From contig JANUSC010000387.1 of NCBI GenBank assembly GCA_025200525.1, positions 1-64,000 on the forward strand: DNA of 64,000 bases, in the 5' to 3' direction. The DNA is from Camellia lanceoleosa (taxonomy: Eukaryota; Streptophyta; Magnoliopsida; Ericales; Theaceae). The notes under the pieces are model-generated. The model had not been told where the DNA came from. It worked only from the letters and a program-made list of their open reading frames with translations, and ran no database searches. This document shows positions 35,108 through 48,535 of the stretch, piece after piece; within the stretch, counting starts at the first letter, position 1; every line of letters starts with the position of its first letter. Both the position numbers and the translations under genes were made by a program.

Positions 35108-35841
35108 GTAATCCAACTCTCTCTCTCTCCCCAAAGATTGGTTGGGCTTTTCTTTTTTTCTTTTTTTTTTTCTTTTGGTTTGGCATTTTGGAGGCAAATA
35201 CTTCAGTTAATGAAGCTATTTTTTTACTATAAAAATGAAAAAGTTGTATGAATTTAAGAAATTTTTTATTAACTGATGTATTATGTAATAATAAAATTTT
35301 AAAAAAAAAATGAAACAAGATCCACTTGGATGATAATAAAACATGTTTGTGAAATTTATTAGTTGTTAAAGAAGTGGTGATAATCATGACAAAGCCACTG
35401 CCATTCAATTCAAACAACCAAGTGGAGGGAAGGAATAAATGTTTGTTAGAAGATCTCTTAATAGCTACTTGCTTTTACCATATGTAGAGGAAAGATAAGC
35501 TATTGAATGAAGCTTTTGTAAGAGAGATCTTATTGGGTATTGGTTACTTATAAATCTATCAGATTTTATTTTTCTTTAATATACATGGGTCATTTTTTTT
35601 TTTTAAACACATTTCTTAATAAATTAAATTTTTAGAACAATTTTAATTGTAAGAGGTATTGACTTCAAAACTCATTTCTTGCACTCAATCTATTCTTTCT
35701 ATGCGTGCACTCATATATTTCTTCTATTCATTCCACATATGAAAAATATATTTTTCATTTAAAATTTTGATAGAATTAATGATATAAGTGACAAAAAAAT
35801 GGTAAAATATATATAATATATATATACTAGTTTGTTGGTAG
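35108..35841 (+). other. Predicted 5' UTR intron of the cyclase gene
   Basis: Donor ctg|gtaatcc at 35107/35108 and acceptor ttggtag|gaga at 35841/35842, four bases before the start codon. The stretch between is AT-rich and pyrimidine-rich like the coding introns. A leader intron is an inference; RNA data would decide it. Confidence 0.5.
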
Positions 35842-35845
35842 GAGA

Positions 35846-38800
35846 ATGTGGAGGTTGAAGGTAGCAGAAGGAGGGGGTCCATATGAGCCATACCTATACA
35901 GCACTAACAATTTTGTGGGGCGACAAATATGGGAGTTTGATCCAAATTATGGTACGCCTGAAGAACGAGCCGAGGTTGAAAAGGCTCGTGAATCGTTCAC
36001 TCTGAACCGCTCTCGTGTCAAGCCTAGCGGCGATGTTCTTCTCCGCCTTCAGGTTCTCCGTCTCTTTCTTTCTCTCTCTCATATTATTAAGACAAGATTT
36101 GTTAACTATATATATATTTAGGCAAAGTCAAAAGAAATCGTAAGTTATCATATCATTTTTTTTATTTTTTTGAAAAATTAGTAAAAAGTTAACTTTTGAC
36201 TTTTTTAACTAAAAAAGTTAGCTTTTTTATCCAAGTCACTACCTAAAAAGTTAACTTTTTTTTATTAAAAAAATCGAAAGTCAACTTTTTATCAACTTTT
36301 CAAAACACCATATCTTTTAATAAAAATTAAAAAATTATTAAAGTGATATGTTTATAAACGAGACTAAGCATCCTAAAAGGAAAAAAATTAATATTTTTGA
36401 AAATAATTTTTTTAAATTGTAAAAAAAAAATGGATTACTGTGTTTATGATTTAATTTTTTTAGTAATTTTTTAATTTTTTTTTAAAAAAAGTTGGCTTTT
36501 TTTTTGATAAATTATTATTAAGTCCTATTTTTGAGATTTATTACACATTAAATCTGATTGATAAATTTATTAGTCTTTTTTATTTTTATAAATAAATTTA
36601 TAACAATAAATTTATCAATCAAGATTTATAAGTAAATAAATTTAATTAATAAAATTGATTGATAAGTACTCTTTTTTCTTTCTTTTTTTTTTCTTCTTTT
36701 TTTTCTTTTTTTTGACTTTTTAGTCAAGCAATATTTACCTTAAATCAGGATGAAAAGGTGGATTTTTATGTTTTAAGGAGTCATTTTCTACTGTCTCAAC
36801 GATGATTCCCACTTTTTCTCTTTTTTTCAATTACAGAAAGAAAAATGCTAAAGTTGTTAGTATTGAAATGCGTGAAAAGGATATGTAAATATTTTAAAAA
36901 ATATTTTAAGATATAGAGAAAGTATGTTGAGATCATAAATTTTTTTTTATATATATATATTTTTGTTCTTTGTGACAGCCCTATCAGATGTTATAAATAC
37001 TATTTTTTATTCCTTTTTTCAAGAGAAAAAAATGATATTTTATGCTAGGAAAGTATTTCGTCTTTTCTAAATATAAGGAGGGTAATGTACACTCCAAAAC
37101 AAGTTAGGATTAGCGATATTTGTTATACTGGTGTTTTTAAATTTTAGCTCCTCAAAATAATGGAATAAAAAAATGTGTTTAAGTGGTTGTTGGAGATGCT
37201 TTACACGTATCATTTTTATTTTTATTTTTATTTTTATCACATCTAATTATTTAATTTCGCACATTTAAATATTGGTTATATTTCCCTATCTAAAAAAATA
37301 TATATATGGGATATATAATGATTGTGAATAAGTTGTACCAAATAGTAAATTAATTGTGATAAGAAAGTATGGGGTAATTTGGAAATTTGGTAAAAAGTCA
37401 ATTTTTTGGTTTTTTCCCAAGTTCTTCCAAAAAAAATCACAAAAAAGCCATTAAAAAGTCAATTTTTTTGCCAAAAAAGTTAAAAAATCAAAAAATTAAC
37501 TTTTTACCCACTTTCCAAAACATGTTGAGTCAGGGATATACGAAGCCTTTTCCATTTTAAAAGAATCAAGAAGTCATGAGTGATAACCTTGTTTGGTTCT
37601 GTATTTTAAAAAATAATTTTCAGAAAATTTTATTTTTTTACTTTTCGTATTTTAATGTTTTCAATGAATTTTTTTAATATTTTAAGTAATTTTTTTTAAT
37701 TTTTTGACATACCTAACATAAATATACTTAAAAAGTATAATATTTGTGAAATTTTTTTTAAAAAAAATACATTAAATATCAAAAAATACAAAAATGCAAT
37801 AATTTTTTTTGTATTTTTGTATATTTATTAATTTTTTTCACAAATATTTTACTACTTAGAAATATCTAAATAATGTGCATCTACAAAAGTAAAAAAATTA
37901 TTTAAAATTTAAAAAATATTTACTAAAAACAAAAAAATACGAAAAATAAAAAATTCAATTTTGAGAAAACTAAATTGAGAAATCAAACACAAATACCTTC
38001 CTCTTCCTCTTCCTCTTCCTCTTCCTCATCCTTGCCTTTAAATCACAAAATGCAATTGGAAAAATTATTGGGTTGGTCCCAAATTATCATGTCAAATTTT
38101 GTCCCAATTATGATAGACTAAATTCAAAAATTATCCCAATTCAAAAAAATTTGACAAAAAGTATTAATGATTATTGAGTTTTTATTTTATTTTATTATTA
38201 TTATTTTTTATTCTGGAAGAACCATTAAGAAGACAAAATGAATGGTGAAAATACTACTGATTCCTCCTCATCCCTACCTTGAAACTACAAACACTTTTTC
38301 AAAGGGACAAAATTATATAGGAATTCTATAGTTTGGGACCACCATATTAACTTTGGTGTCGATTGACCAGATAAAAAAAAGTCAAGTTGTAAATTTTAAC
38401 CTTTCACTAATGAAAAAGACAGGTTTATAGAGTCCAATCTCGAGGCTATTTTTTTAAGGGTATGACTTTTGTTCAGTTTAGGATTAGATTAAACCGTGTT
38501 ATTGGGCTCGTGAGAGTCCATTACAGGTTCTATTTTAATAATCTGAACCGTTCAATGTGTAGAACTCGTCGAGTATTATATGCCTATAAAAAATCACATT
38601 GATCGGATATCGATAGCTATGTGATCAAAATAGTTTTTTGTCAACCGTTAATTTGTTCACTGTCTAATTTTTTTAAACGAAACTGATTTGATCATATAAC
38701 TATCGATATTCGATCAAGTGATTTTTTATAAATATATAGTACTCGACGAGTTCTACACATTAAATGGTTCAGATTATTAAAACAGGACCTATAATGAGGC

Positions 38801-41800
38801 CTCACAAGTCCAACAATACAATCTACTTCGATCCCAAACTGAACAGAAGTCCTACCCTTTTTTTTTATGATCGTAATTGATTTGGGATCAAATACGATAA
38901 TTCACAAGTATCGAAAACCGAGTCCACTCACTGATAAATTTTGGCATTTGTCAGACAAAGCAGAGGAGCTTTGGAGAAGAAAAATTTTGAGAAGTTTATT
39001 AAAATTAGTTTTTAACTTTTAATTTATTTTGAATTATGTTATTTTTTATATTTTTTATTTAAAAAAAAATTAAAAGAAATAATTTTTAACCAATTTTCTA
39101 AAATACATATTTTCTTTCTTTTGTTTGCTTTCAACGTTGATATAACCAAAAAAAAAAAAAAAAACCAAACAAACAAACAAACAAAAAAATTCAGGGTTTG
39201 TTTGGTTTGATTTTCTGAAAAAATTTTGAGAAATTTTCTCTACAAATAAGTTTTCAAAAGTAATCAAACCAAACAAATTTTTCTAAATTTTTTTTTCAAA
39301 ACTTGTAAACCAAACAAGTTTTTCAAACAAATCTCTCTCTCACACATATCAAATCAATCACTTTTTCCAAAACTCTTTTTCAAAATCATTTTCCAAAACA
39401 TCTTTTGAAAAAAATCAAACCAAACATATTTTCGTACTTTTTATCTCTAAAACACATCTCTCAAACACAAACCAAACATACCCTCAGTTTCTGGAGATTA
39501 TTTCTATTAGGGTCCTTTTCAATATGTCTTTCAAAATATTAAAAAAAAAAAAAAAACTAAATTATTTGTTCTGAGATCATTTAATATCCTAAGAATTTTT
39601 CTATATATGAAACATGAGTAAGGGCAAGTTTGGGGTCTTTTAAAAAAGATAAAAAAGACAAAAAGTTATTCAAAAAGTTAAAAAGTTAACATTATTCACC
39701 AAAAATTAATAATTATGGCTGCACAACTCCCAATTCGAATTTTTCTCTACAAATCAATTTTTACAATTTTTTATTACACATTTTTTCATAAAAAGTCAAA
39801 AAGTTAACCCAAACATCTATATTTTCAACCTCAATTTTTTAGTCCAAAAAGACAAAAAGTACACTTATTTAGGACACTCCAAACAACTCCTAAACATTTA
39901 ATTAACTGTAATTGGAACCCTATTTTCCTGTTTAGTGTTCATTTGGTTTTAAAAAAAAATAAAAAAATTGAGCTGATTTAATCATTTTCTCGCCTAAACT
40001 AATCAACTTTTTTCTGATTATATCAGTATTAATCTCAAACTATTAATTGACAGACATTTATGGAAGGCTTAAACACAAGAATTGTTGAGATTGAAGGTTC
40101 TAAGTCCATAGTTGGGTTGATTAATACACCATCTCCTATCAACTGGTTAAAAATATATTATTATAATTTTTTTATAAAAAAAATCATAAAATTTAAATTT
40201 TAAATCTAACAATTAAATCATGTTGTGTTTCCATTTCTATGCAGATGTTGAAGGAAAATAATTTTGAACAAACAATACAACCAGTAAAGGTTGGTGAAGA
40301 CGAGGATGTAACGCATGAGGCTGCCAACATCACCCTCAAGAGGGCGCTACGCTTCTTTTCTGCTATGCAGACCGAAGATGGCCATTGGGCTGCTGAGAAT
40401 GCTGGCCCCTTGTTCTTTCTTCCTCCACTGGTATACATGCATGCCTCTTTCCAATTTTAATTTTTTTTCATACTTAAAAAAAAAAAAAAAAAAAAAAAGA
40501 TTGCACAACGAGACAAGTGTTTTGTGTCCGATTTTATGATTGAATTTGGTACATGTGAAATTACCATCTAAAAAGGCATACTAATACATGGTTGTACTAC
40601 ATGATAGTGCAGGTGATGTGTTTGTACATTACAAGGCATCTGGACGAAACATTTTCACCAGAACACAAAAAGGAGATTCTTCGATACGTATACAACCACC
40701 AAGTAACATATATGATAAAATCTTTATGTATGAATGTATGTAAGTGTGATTTTTTATTGGTGTGATTAATAAATAATTGATGACTATAGAATGAAGACGG
40801 AGGATGGGGATTCCACATAGAAGGGCACAGCATAATGTTTTGTACTGTACTCAGCTACATATGCATGCGAATTCTGGGAGATGGCCCATTTGGTGGTCGT
40901 AACAATGCTGTTGAAAGAGGTCGTAAATGGATCCATGATCATGGCGGTGTTGTTGCTATTCCCTCTTGGGGAAAGACTTGGCTTTCGGTACTCACTCACT
41001 ACTATTTCAATCTCAATCTCAATATCATCCTATTCATCATCTTTAATATAATTAATTTATGTAATTTATTTTTTTAATTTGGTTTTGTGTAGATATTTGG
41101 TCTATTCGATTGGTCAGGGTGCAACCCCATGCCACCAGAGTTCTGGATCATGCCTTCTTGTTTTCCTATGCATCCAGGTATTTATGTTGATCTACTTTTA
41201 AGTTTGTTATATTATACTATAAATTTGAAAAAAAAAAGAGTAAAAAAAAGCTTATAACTTTTTATATTGATGACTTGAATGCAGCAAAAATGTGGTGCTA
41301 CTGTAGGATGGTTTACATGCCAATGTCATACCTATACGGGAAGAGATTTGTTGGACCAATTACTGATCTTGTTAAACAATTGAGGAAAGAGCTTCATTCT
41401 CAACCTTATGATGAAGTTAACTGGAAGAAATACCGGCATGTTTGTGCTAAGGTATGTCCATCCTTTCCATAACTATATGCCGTGATTCTATGTTTAGTTT
41501 CTGTGTTTTTAAACTCATTGTTAAAATTAATGAATTTGTAACAAATTACTGGGTGGTGGTGCCATGGCATTACATTGCAGGAAGATTTGTATTACCCGCA
41601 TCCTGTAATACAGGATTTGTTGTGGGATAGTCTGTACATAACGACAGAGCCGTTGCTCACCCGTTGGCCCTTCAACAAATTGAGAGAGAAAGCACTTGCA
41701 AAGACAATGGAGTACATCCACTATGAAGATGAAAATAGTAGGTACATTACCATCGGATGTGTCGAGAAGGTTTTATGCATGCTTTCTTGTTGGGTGGAAG

Positions 41801-42790
41801 ATCCTAATGGTGATTATTATAAGAAGCATCTTGCTAGGATCCCAGATTACATCTGGGTTGCTGAAGATGGAATTAAAATGCAGGTACTACTAGTTATTTG
41901 TAAAAATAAATAAATAAATACAATAAAAAAAAAGAATGGAGGACCATGCTATTTCTGATATGTCTCCTTTCTTTTTCTTTTTCTTTTTTAATTTTTTATT
42001 GCAGAGTTTTGGCAGTCAAGAATGGGACACAGGTTTTTCAGTTCAAGCAATATTGGCTTGCAATATGCTTGAAGAAACAGGGGAAGTTCTTAGAAAAGGC
42101 CATGATTTCATAAAGAAATCACAGGTTTATCTTTTATTTTCTTTTTTCTCAATTTTTTTTTATTTTATAAATATTTTTGAGTTTATTTTCAAATTATAAT
42201 TTATAATAACGATCAAATTTATTCATTCTTCCCTGTTTCTTTCTCTTCTTATCCTTCAATTTCAAAGGTGAAGGACAACCCTTCTGGTGATTTTAAAAAG
42301 ATGTTCAGGCACATTTCTAAAGGATCTTGGACTTTCTCTGATCAAGATCATGGTTGGCAAGTCTCAGATTGCACAGCAGAAGGGTTTAAGGTGACATTTT
42401 TTTTTTTTCTGTCTTTTGTTTTTGCTCTTTTTGTTTTTTAAAGTACAATTTGATGCTGTGATAGTAAGTTCTGTAAATATGAATGAGTTCTTTTCCTTTT
42501 GCAGTGTTGTTTGTTGCTGTCTCAATTGCCACCCGAAATTGTTGGTGAAAAACATGAGGCTGAAAGATTGTATGATGCTGTGAACGTCATGCTTTCATTG
42601 CAGGTAACACTTCTGTAATTTAAAATTGTACAATAGCATTAGCACACTCAATTTTTCTTAATTGTTAATACAGCTCTAGTAAATGGTTTAAAAGAAAGGG
42701 TCATGCTAAAAACCGCTTACTGAATTGTTGCATTTTTTTTACATAATATTTGTATAGATTTTTTATGCATACATTGAGATTGTATGAAAA

Positions 42791-42821
<31 letters not shown>

Positions 42822-43192
42822 TTTTTCCTCAATGTTTACAGAGTAAAACTGGAGGTTTAGCAGCTTGGGAGCCAGTAAAAGCAGGGGCTTGGCTAGAGGT
42901 AATACTTCTTAATGCTTTTTTTTGCAGTGCATACCCAAACACCCTTTTTTCTTTTAATTTGCAATTTTGAACTTTTTCTTTTGGGCAGCTTCTTAATCCT
43001 ACAGAGTTCTTTGCTGATATTGTAATTGAACACGAGTACGTAGAATGCACAGCAGCATCAATCCAGGCTTTTGTGTTATTCATGAAATTATATCCAGGAC
43101 ACCGCAAAAAAGAGATTGAAGTTTTCATCAAAAATGCAGTTCGTTTCCTTGAAGATATCCAAATGCCAGATGGGTCATGGTATGTCGTTCCC

Positions 43193-43229
<37 letters not shown>

Positions 43230-44337
43230 CGTGTGCGTGTGTGTGTATAATTACTATAAATGGAAATATTTGGGTGAAAGGCCTGCACAAGCATGAGATG
43301 CAATAGTAAAAAAAATATATATGAATTTATTTAATTTAATTGAGCATGTAACTATTAACATAGCAGAATATAATGAAAAAGAATTGATCTCATATTATTA
43401 GAATACATGTCTTAGTTTTGTTTGAACCTGCTATATTTCTCTCTCATGCAATTGTGAATGTGAATGTGGTAGGTACGGGAATTGGGGGGTTTGCTTCACG
43501 TACGGGACATGGTTTGCGCTGGGAGGGTTGGTAGCAGCGGGGAAGACATACAACGATTGTGCAGCCATCCGTAAAGGTGTTGAATTTTTGTTGTCATCCC
43601 AACGAGACAATGGAGGTTGGGGAGAGAGTTACCTTTCTAGTCCCCTCAAGGTTTATTTTTTAACTCTCTTCCAAAATATGAATCCTTAACCAAAATTAAT
43701 GCATACTAGCTAGCTACGTAGTCAACTTTTTCTTTTATGTATAATAATTAACTAATTCTATATTCTTTGTGTCACAACAGAAATATGTACCACTAGAAGA
43801 GAATCGAGCCAATTTGGTGCATACTTCATGGGCCATGATGGGTCTAATTCATTCCGGCCAGGTAAAACTTCATCTACATATACATGCTCAACAAATTAGC
43901 ACAAACAATAATCAAAACAAAATTTGTAATGTTCTTTAAATTTTGTAACTAACTAGGCCGAGAGAGACCCAAGGCCTCTACATCATGCTGCAAAGTTGCT
44001 GATCAATTCCCAAATGGAAAACGGAGATTTCCCCCAAGAGGTATTCATCAATTCTCTACAACACAACCAATTTTACCATTTATGACATATGTCATAACTA
44101 TGATTAATACACAAAAGGGAGGACAAACAAAAATTAATTTTAGTTATTTTACTTTTGATCATAAATTTACGTTCTTCCCTTCTTTTTTCTTTTTCTTTTT
44201 TTTTCTTTTTTTGACAAACGCAGGATATTACCGGAGTTTTCATGAAGAACTGCATGTTACATTATGCAGCGTACAGGAATATATATCCATTATGGGCACT
44301 TGCAGAATACCGTAACAAAGTCAAATTGCCATCTTAA
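35846..44337 (+). CDS. OSC: Oxidosqualene cyclase (triterpene synthase), lupeol synthase-like clade
   Basis: Cyclises 2,3-oxidosqualene to a triterpene skeleton at the ER membrane. Exons: 35846-36052, 40245-40430, 40613-40702, 40790-40987, 41093-41177, 41285-41451, 41581-41883, 42005-42124, 42268-42390, 42505-42603, 42842-42898, 42989-43179, 43473-43650, 43781-43861, 43957-44040, 44224-44337. All introns are GT/AG and the joined frame is open for 760 residues, the usual family length. Start [10 protein letters not shown] is the family's normal N terminus. Catalytic DCTAE is at 486-490 (Asp486 protonates the epoxide). QW repeats lie near 102-117, 152-167, 513-535, 594-609 and 643-658, with a degenerate one near 706-720. 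MWCYCR is at 258-263, with Trp259 and Tyr261. Overall sequence ([41 protein letters not shown]) resembles lupeol synthases, but those carry Leu at the Trp259 position. Product therefore uncertain: beta-amyrin, lupeol or a mixture. Confidence 0.96.
37591..37990. mobile_element. Palindromic MITE in intron 1, family also at 59691
   Basis: Ends gtttggttctgtatttt and, inverted, gtgtttgatttctcaatttt. The interior is nearly self-complementary (aagtatttt and aaaatattt runs around a centre near 37790). The flanks ataacctt and aatacctt could be a diverged 8-bp TSD. A second copy with the same layout lies at 59691-60094. Confidence 0.55.
38070..38343. mobile_element. Small TIR element in intron 1
   Basis: Left end gggttggtcccaaattat pairs with the inverted right end ggtggtcccaaactatag. 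No ORF; TSD not clear. Confidence 0.45.
38452..38867. mobile_element. Long hairpin (foldback MITE) in intron 1
   Basis: Two inverted arms of about 180 bases (38452-38634 and 38683-38867) around a spacer of about 50. Matching blocks include gttcagtttaggat/gttcagtttgggat, taataatctgaacc and gtgtagaactcgtcgagta. Arms differ by scattered substitutions. No ORF. A transcript of the intron would fold here into a long double-stranded stem. Confidence 0.85.
39194..39483. mobile_element. Tourist/PIF-like MITE in intron 1
   Basis: TIR gggtttgtttggtttg versus inverted gggtatgtttggtttg. A 3-base duplication tca flanks it (39191-39193, 39484-39486). Length 290. TSD length and TIR start fit PIF/Harbinger-derived MITEs, although tca is not the usual TWA. 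Confidence 0.65.
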
Positions 44338-44560
44338 TAAAGAAAATCGAAATTAAAATTCTCTCAGCTCAAGTTAATTTTGCCATCCTCATGCAGTTAT
44401 TGTCACTACTCTCCACAAAACAAATAAATTTGTTACTCATCTTGGGAGGTTGTTGTTCTAGTGATTTTGGGTCTAATGTAATATGCAAGGGGTTTAAAGG
44501 CTTGTTCTGTTTTCGTATGTTAATAAGAGCAATTGAATAGTGATATTTTGCCTCCATGGC
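44336..44560 (+). terminator. 3' UTR and likely polyadenylation region of the cyclase gene
   Basis: AATAAA at 44336-44341 overlaps the TAA stop codon. T/GT-rich upstream-type elements follow (tgttgttctagtgattttggg, ttgttctgttttcgtatg near 44452-44520). An exact cleavage site cannot be read from sequence alone. Confidence 0.5.
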
Positions 44561-47500
44561 CTATTACCCTCTTTGTCAACATAAATTGTACTCATCAAGA
44601 CTGTTGAATTTCAAAGACACTTTCTTATTTATTTTAAATAATAAATAAAATGAAGGGGGAGGGCTGCCCCCCTTGTGTATCCCTTTTCACATTAGACATT
44701 AATCGAAAAATGAATAAATAAATAAATAAAATATTTGTATTTATCCTTTTGTCATATCCAACAATATTCTTAGTCCTTTAATTTTTAATAAATCAATTTC
44801 ATTTATGAAGTTTCAAATTTGAGTCAAAATGATTGAATTTTGAACTATCATCTAAATTATTAAGGCAATGATACTTGTTTTTTCAAATGTTCTTAAAATT
44901 TGCATTTCGTACCAATTTGCTATTCAAAGTTTTAGTTTTGTCAATTTTGTCCTTAAACATTGTAAAGCTATGTTTGGATAGCCAGATCTAAAGAATAGAA
45001 CTGCATTAATATCTTTTTACGCCTCTGAGAGATAATTTAGTTTCATTGGTGAAAAATTAGAAGAAAAGTCTTAAAAGCTCCCCATGCATGTATCAAATTA
45101 AATAGAGTTGCTAGTTAAATGGTAGGGGAGCATGTCTCAATTTGTGTACAAAATCAAATCTAATTCATAATAGTTTGGGAAAATTATTTATAAGTCATAT
45201 TAAGAGAACTTATTTAATATAAAGTCATGTGTAGTTTCTTATAGAGTTTCAAGTCCTATTTAGATTGGAAGGTATTCCACAAAGTCCTATGAATTGAGTA
45301 AATGATATTAGTATACTATTATACTCTTTATATGTTTTCATATTATAGTTTATTCTATCATTCAGCCTATTAAGTTTTGGTGACTTTTAGGAAAGTGGAT
45401 TGTGTAAGCTTCGTCTATGGGAGTGAATGTCGCATTGATCATGAATTCCGGTGGATTTTGAAAATGTTGTTGGTTTGGATGTAGATATGGGTGATGTTGT
45501 CATGAAGGTTGAGGGTTGTTGTTTGCTTTTGCCAATTTGGACTCTAAGTATTTGAGGGAATGAGGTAAGGTTTTTTGCTTCTGCAATTGGTGAGTGTTGT
45601 TATTGTATGTTTGTCGATTGTTCTTTTTTCAATGTCACATTATCTAATATGGCTTTCACAATCAGTTACAGCCATCCATTGGCACAATTTCAGTAGCCTC
45701 CAATGATGTTACATTTAGGTTGTAATGTTAACCCACATCTACAATGTTGTTATGTCTTGTGTGTATTACGTGTGGTTGTGTTTGTCTTTAGATTTGTGCT
45801 TTGTCGTTGTTGTATTCAATGTTTACATATGTGCCACATTACGTTTCACAAAAGTACTGGGTTATTAATTTGTTATTTTAATGTGAAAATGTTGCTCTAT
45901 TTTAGATTATTTAAATAAAGGAGGGGGAAAAAAAGTGAAAAATGGAAAACAATAGTAAAATTCATAATGTGAAGACAAATAAATAATGCAAAGAAGAGAG
46001 AGGAGAGAGAGAGGAGATGGGTCCTTCACTTGTTTTGGAAGAGCACTGAAAAGGGTCAGAACTAAGAAATGGGGTCATTAAGGATTAATTTGATTTCTCA
46101 TACATAAATATAAATCTTCACATAGAGAGAAATGGGATGTGGGCTTCAAGATTATTTTGGTGTCTGATATGATTTTTTGGGGTTGTTTGGATGCCAAGAA
46201 GATTTACTAGATAGTCTCTCTAGCTTTTTCAATTATTTGGGAGTCTATAAAAAGTTTTGTTGTCTTTCTTTGAGAAATAAACAAAATAATAGAGAATATT
46301 AATGGTGGGTTTCTTGGTTTAGAAATAGCATATATATATATGCTCACAAGAGACATGTAATACACGTAGAATTGCAGGATATAGAAGCCATAAAAGTAGG
46401 AACGAGTCTCACTAAAGAAATAGTCCCTGAAATACACATTCGCATTCATATATGGGGTCGCATTGATAATTAGAAATTGTGGAATATGTGGTCACATTAA
46501 AACTCAAAAAATGGACAACACATAAAACAAGGATGTGGCACCAGTCACATTCAATATTTTACTTTTGTTACTTAATACGAACAACTAAACGACATCGGAA
46601 CACAACATGGACTCCCAAAAATATGACAATCAACAACCATCATTTGAATAGGTAACAAACAACCACATCATACCCACCATGTCACATACGACCATTCAGA
46701 CCTAAACTTCATGAAATAAACCCCATATTCGACAACACAACAACAAATCACACACAAAACACCCAAACTCGCCAACCCACCGAACCCCTATCTGAAAACA
46801 CCAACAAAGAAGTTACATAACACACCCAATTGACAACCCACACATATATACTGATTTCGTCAAACCGAAAACAATCAACACCTGAAATACTCATAAAACT
46901 CACAAAATATACAACTCACATTACAGCCTTTGACCGATACAAACTGAAATTGTCAACAATCCCATATTCACATAAATCCTAGTTATGGGTTGCTAACCAA
47001 AATAAAATGAATGAACATTGCAAAATAAGGGGGAAAGCCACACTTACGTTTCGGGGCAATCATTCGTCGTCGTTCACCGAAGACACAATCCTGATCCCAC
47101 CGTCTTGTCGAATCGCACTGCCTTCCCCTCTCGATGGTGGCCTTCCAAATGTTTTGTAATGAACCAACCCTTTACATTAGCATAATGAGACAAAACCTAT
47201 CTCATATATTTTGTTTCCTAAAAATTTGCCTAATCAAAGCTGTAATCACCAAACATAACAAAACATGTATTTTGAAATTCAAATTCACACTCATATATAT
47301 ATTATCTATGGTAACATTTAATTTCTTATATATGGTTTTGTCATTATTTATGATATGAACAAATAATATTGAGGGTAAATGTGTCAACAAACTTTCCATA
47401 AAACTTATGGGAACATAAGTTTTTTCTTAGGACTATATGTAATATAAGTCTCCATAATAAAATTTATAAATAGTTTTTTATATATATATATATATATATT

Positions 47501-47593
47501 TGTTGGACTCAAAATCTCTGAGAATTAATAATATTATGAAATTGTGAATGGGGTTAATAAATATATAGGAAGGACTAGGGAATACCAGAAAAT
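44561..47593. other. Intergenic, no gene supported
   Basis: AT-rich. 45360-45900 is G/T-rich and 46560-46990 C/A-rich, so the two halves may be remote arms of an old inverted element, but I could not align them base by base. 47040-47130 is a short GC-richer island with a minus-strand ATG followed by a possible donor (cgaaac|gtaagt). No protein family recognised. Confidence 0.5.
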
Positions 47594-47598
47594 ATATC

Positions 47599-48318
47599 TG
47601 TACGGGAAAGAAATCAACCTTCTCATATAATTCTGTTGATCAAGTCTACGTTCCTTCGTACGTCGTCGCTTTATCACCTGAAAACACAAATGTGAGCTAG
47701 CTGGCAAGTGTGTGCCAGAAACCTCTCTGATGCTTAAGTCAGTAAGCTTGACAAATAGACAAAAGGTCTGTGTATTTAGAAAACAAAGTTGTGTGTTACC
47801 TCCCCATAGGTGATAGTTGTGAGCTTTTATAGGTTCCGTGTGGTACAATCCTAGTAGGACTTCTACTCCTCCATGCAGAGTCCTCCTAGGATTCATACTC
47901 GTGAAGGATAATGCTTATTCTTCAACACCCCCCTCACTGCTTAAACCAAGTGAGATGGTTTTACCATGGCCAAACTACCACGACCGAAGTAAGCATGGCC
48001 ATGCCGAGCCACAGAGTAGATCGAACTATCAATAGTTTGGTCCCCTCCTTCACTGCTCTACCTCGGCTCTTCCTGCTTAAACCGTGCTAACTATGTTGTT
48101 TGAACCGTGCTAACAATTAACTAGGTCCTACCGAGCTATCCGTGCTATGCCTGGGACCGGTCTAACTTTGGAGACCGAACTAACTTCAAAGTAACCTTAG
48201 ACCGGTCTAAGCACAAAGTATCTTTAGTCCAGAATAATCTTCAAGCCTTATTCAGACCGGACTAACTTCTGGGTTTTGGGCTCCTTTTACTCTGCTGTTC
48301 TTATAAATTACCCTCTCA
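47599..48318 (-). repeat. 3' LTR of the Tat element
   Basis: Plus-strand ends tgtacgggaaag and taccctctca. Compared with the other LTR it lacks about 49 bases near its right end, between ctgttct and tataaatt. Most other differences look like C/T and G/A transitions. Confidence 0.95.
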
Positions 48319-48535
48319 ATTGCCCCTTAATTCCATCGGCAAAGCATGATAGGGATTACTTGTATATCGACCGAGCTAACAGCCGAGCTAAAAAACTTTT
48401 AAGCCTTTCCAACCGAGCTAAAAAAACTTCTTTTTACCTTTGCAACCGAGCTTAAAAACTCTTTTAGCCTGTCCAGCCGAGCTAACTTAAGCCGATCTGC
48501 ACCTGTCCGGTCAAAACGTCTCTTCAATCACAGCA
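48319..48535. repeat. Repeated CCGAGCTAA words beside the PPT
   Basis: Five imperfect copies of an accgagctaaaaaac-type unit, roughly 35 bases apart, between the PPT and the antisense promoter. The same word recurs in the LTR, the antisense leader intron and the antisense coding sequence. Confidence 0.6.

Larger units (their letters stand above)
36053..40244 (+). other. Intron 1 of the cyclase gene, 4.2 kb and MITE-rich
   Basis: The other introns are about 80-400 bases. This one holds several foldback sequences (36126-36310, 37380-37530, 37591-37990, 38070-38343, 38452-38867, 39194-39483, 39630-39890) and a ttcctc microsatellite at 37998-38032. No coding exon was found within it. Confidence 0.8.

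Noticed and set aside
35001..35417. 138-codon minus-strand ORF
   Set aside because: Its start is the complement of the CT tract (Arg-Glu repeats) and it continues through a poly-Lys run; it lies in the cyclase leader and leader intron.
42829..43290. 153-codon minus-strand ORF
   Set aside because: It lies opposite cyclase exons 11-12 and a CT microsatellite; it is a shadow of the real gene.
47040..47130. Possible first exon of a minus-strand gene (ATG then gtaagt)
   Set aside because: Only about seven codons before the donor, and no downstream exon or family match to the left.
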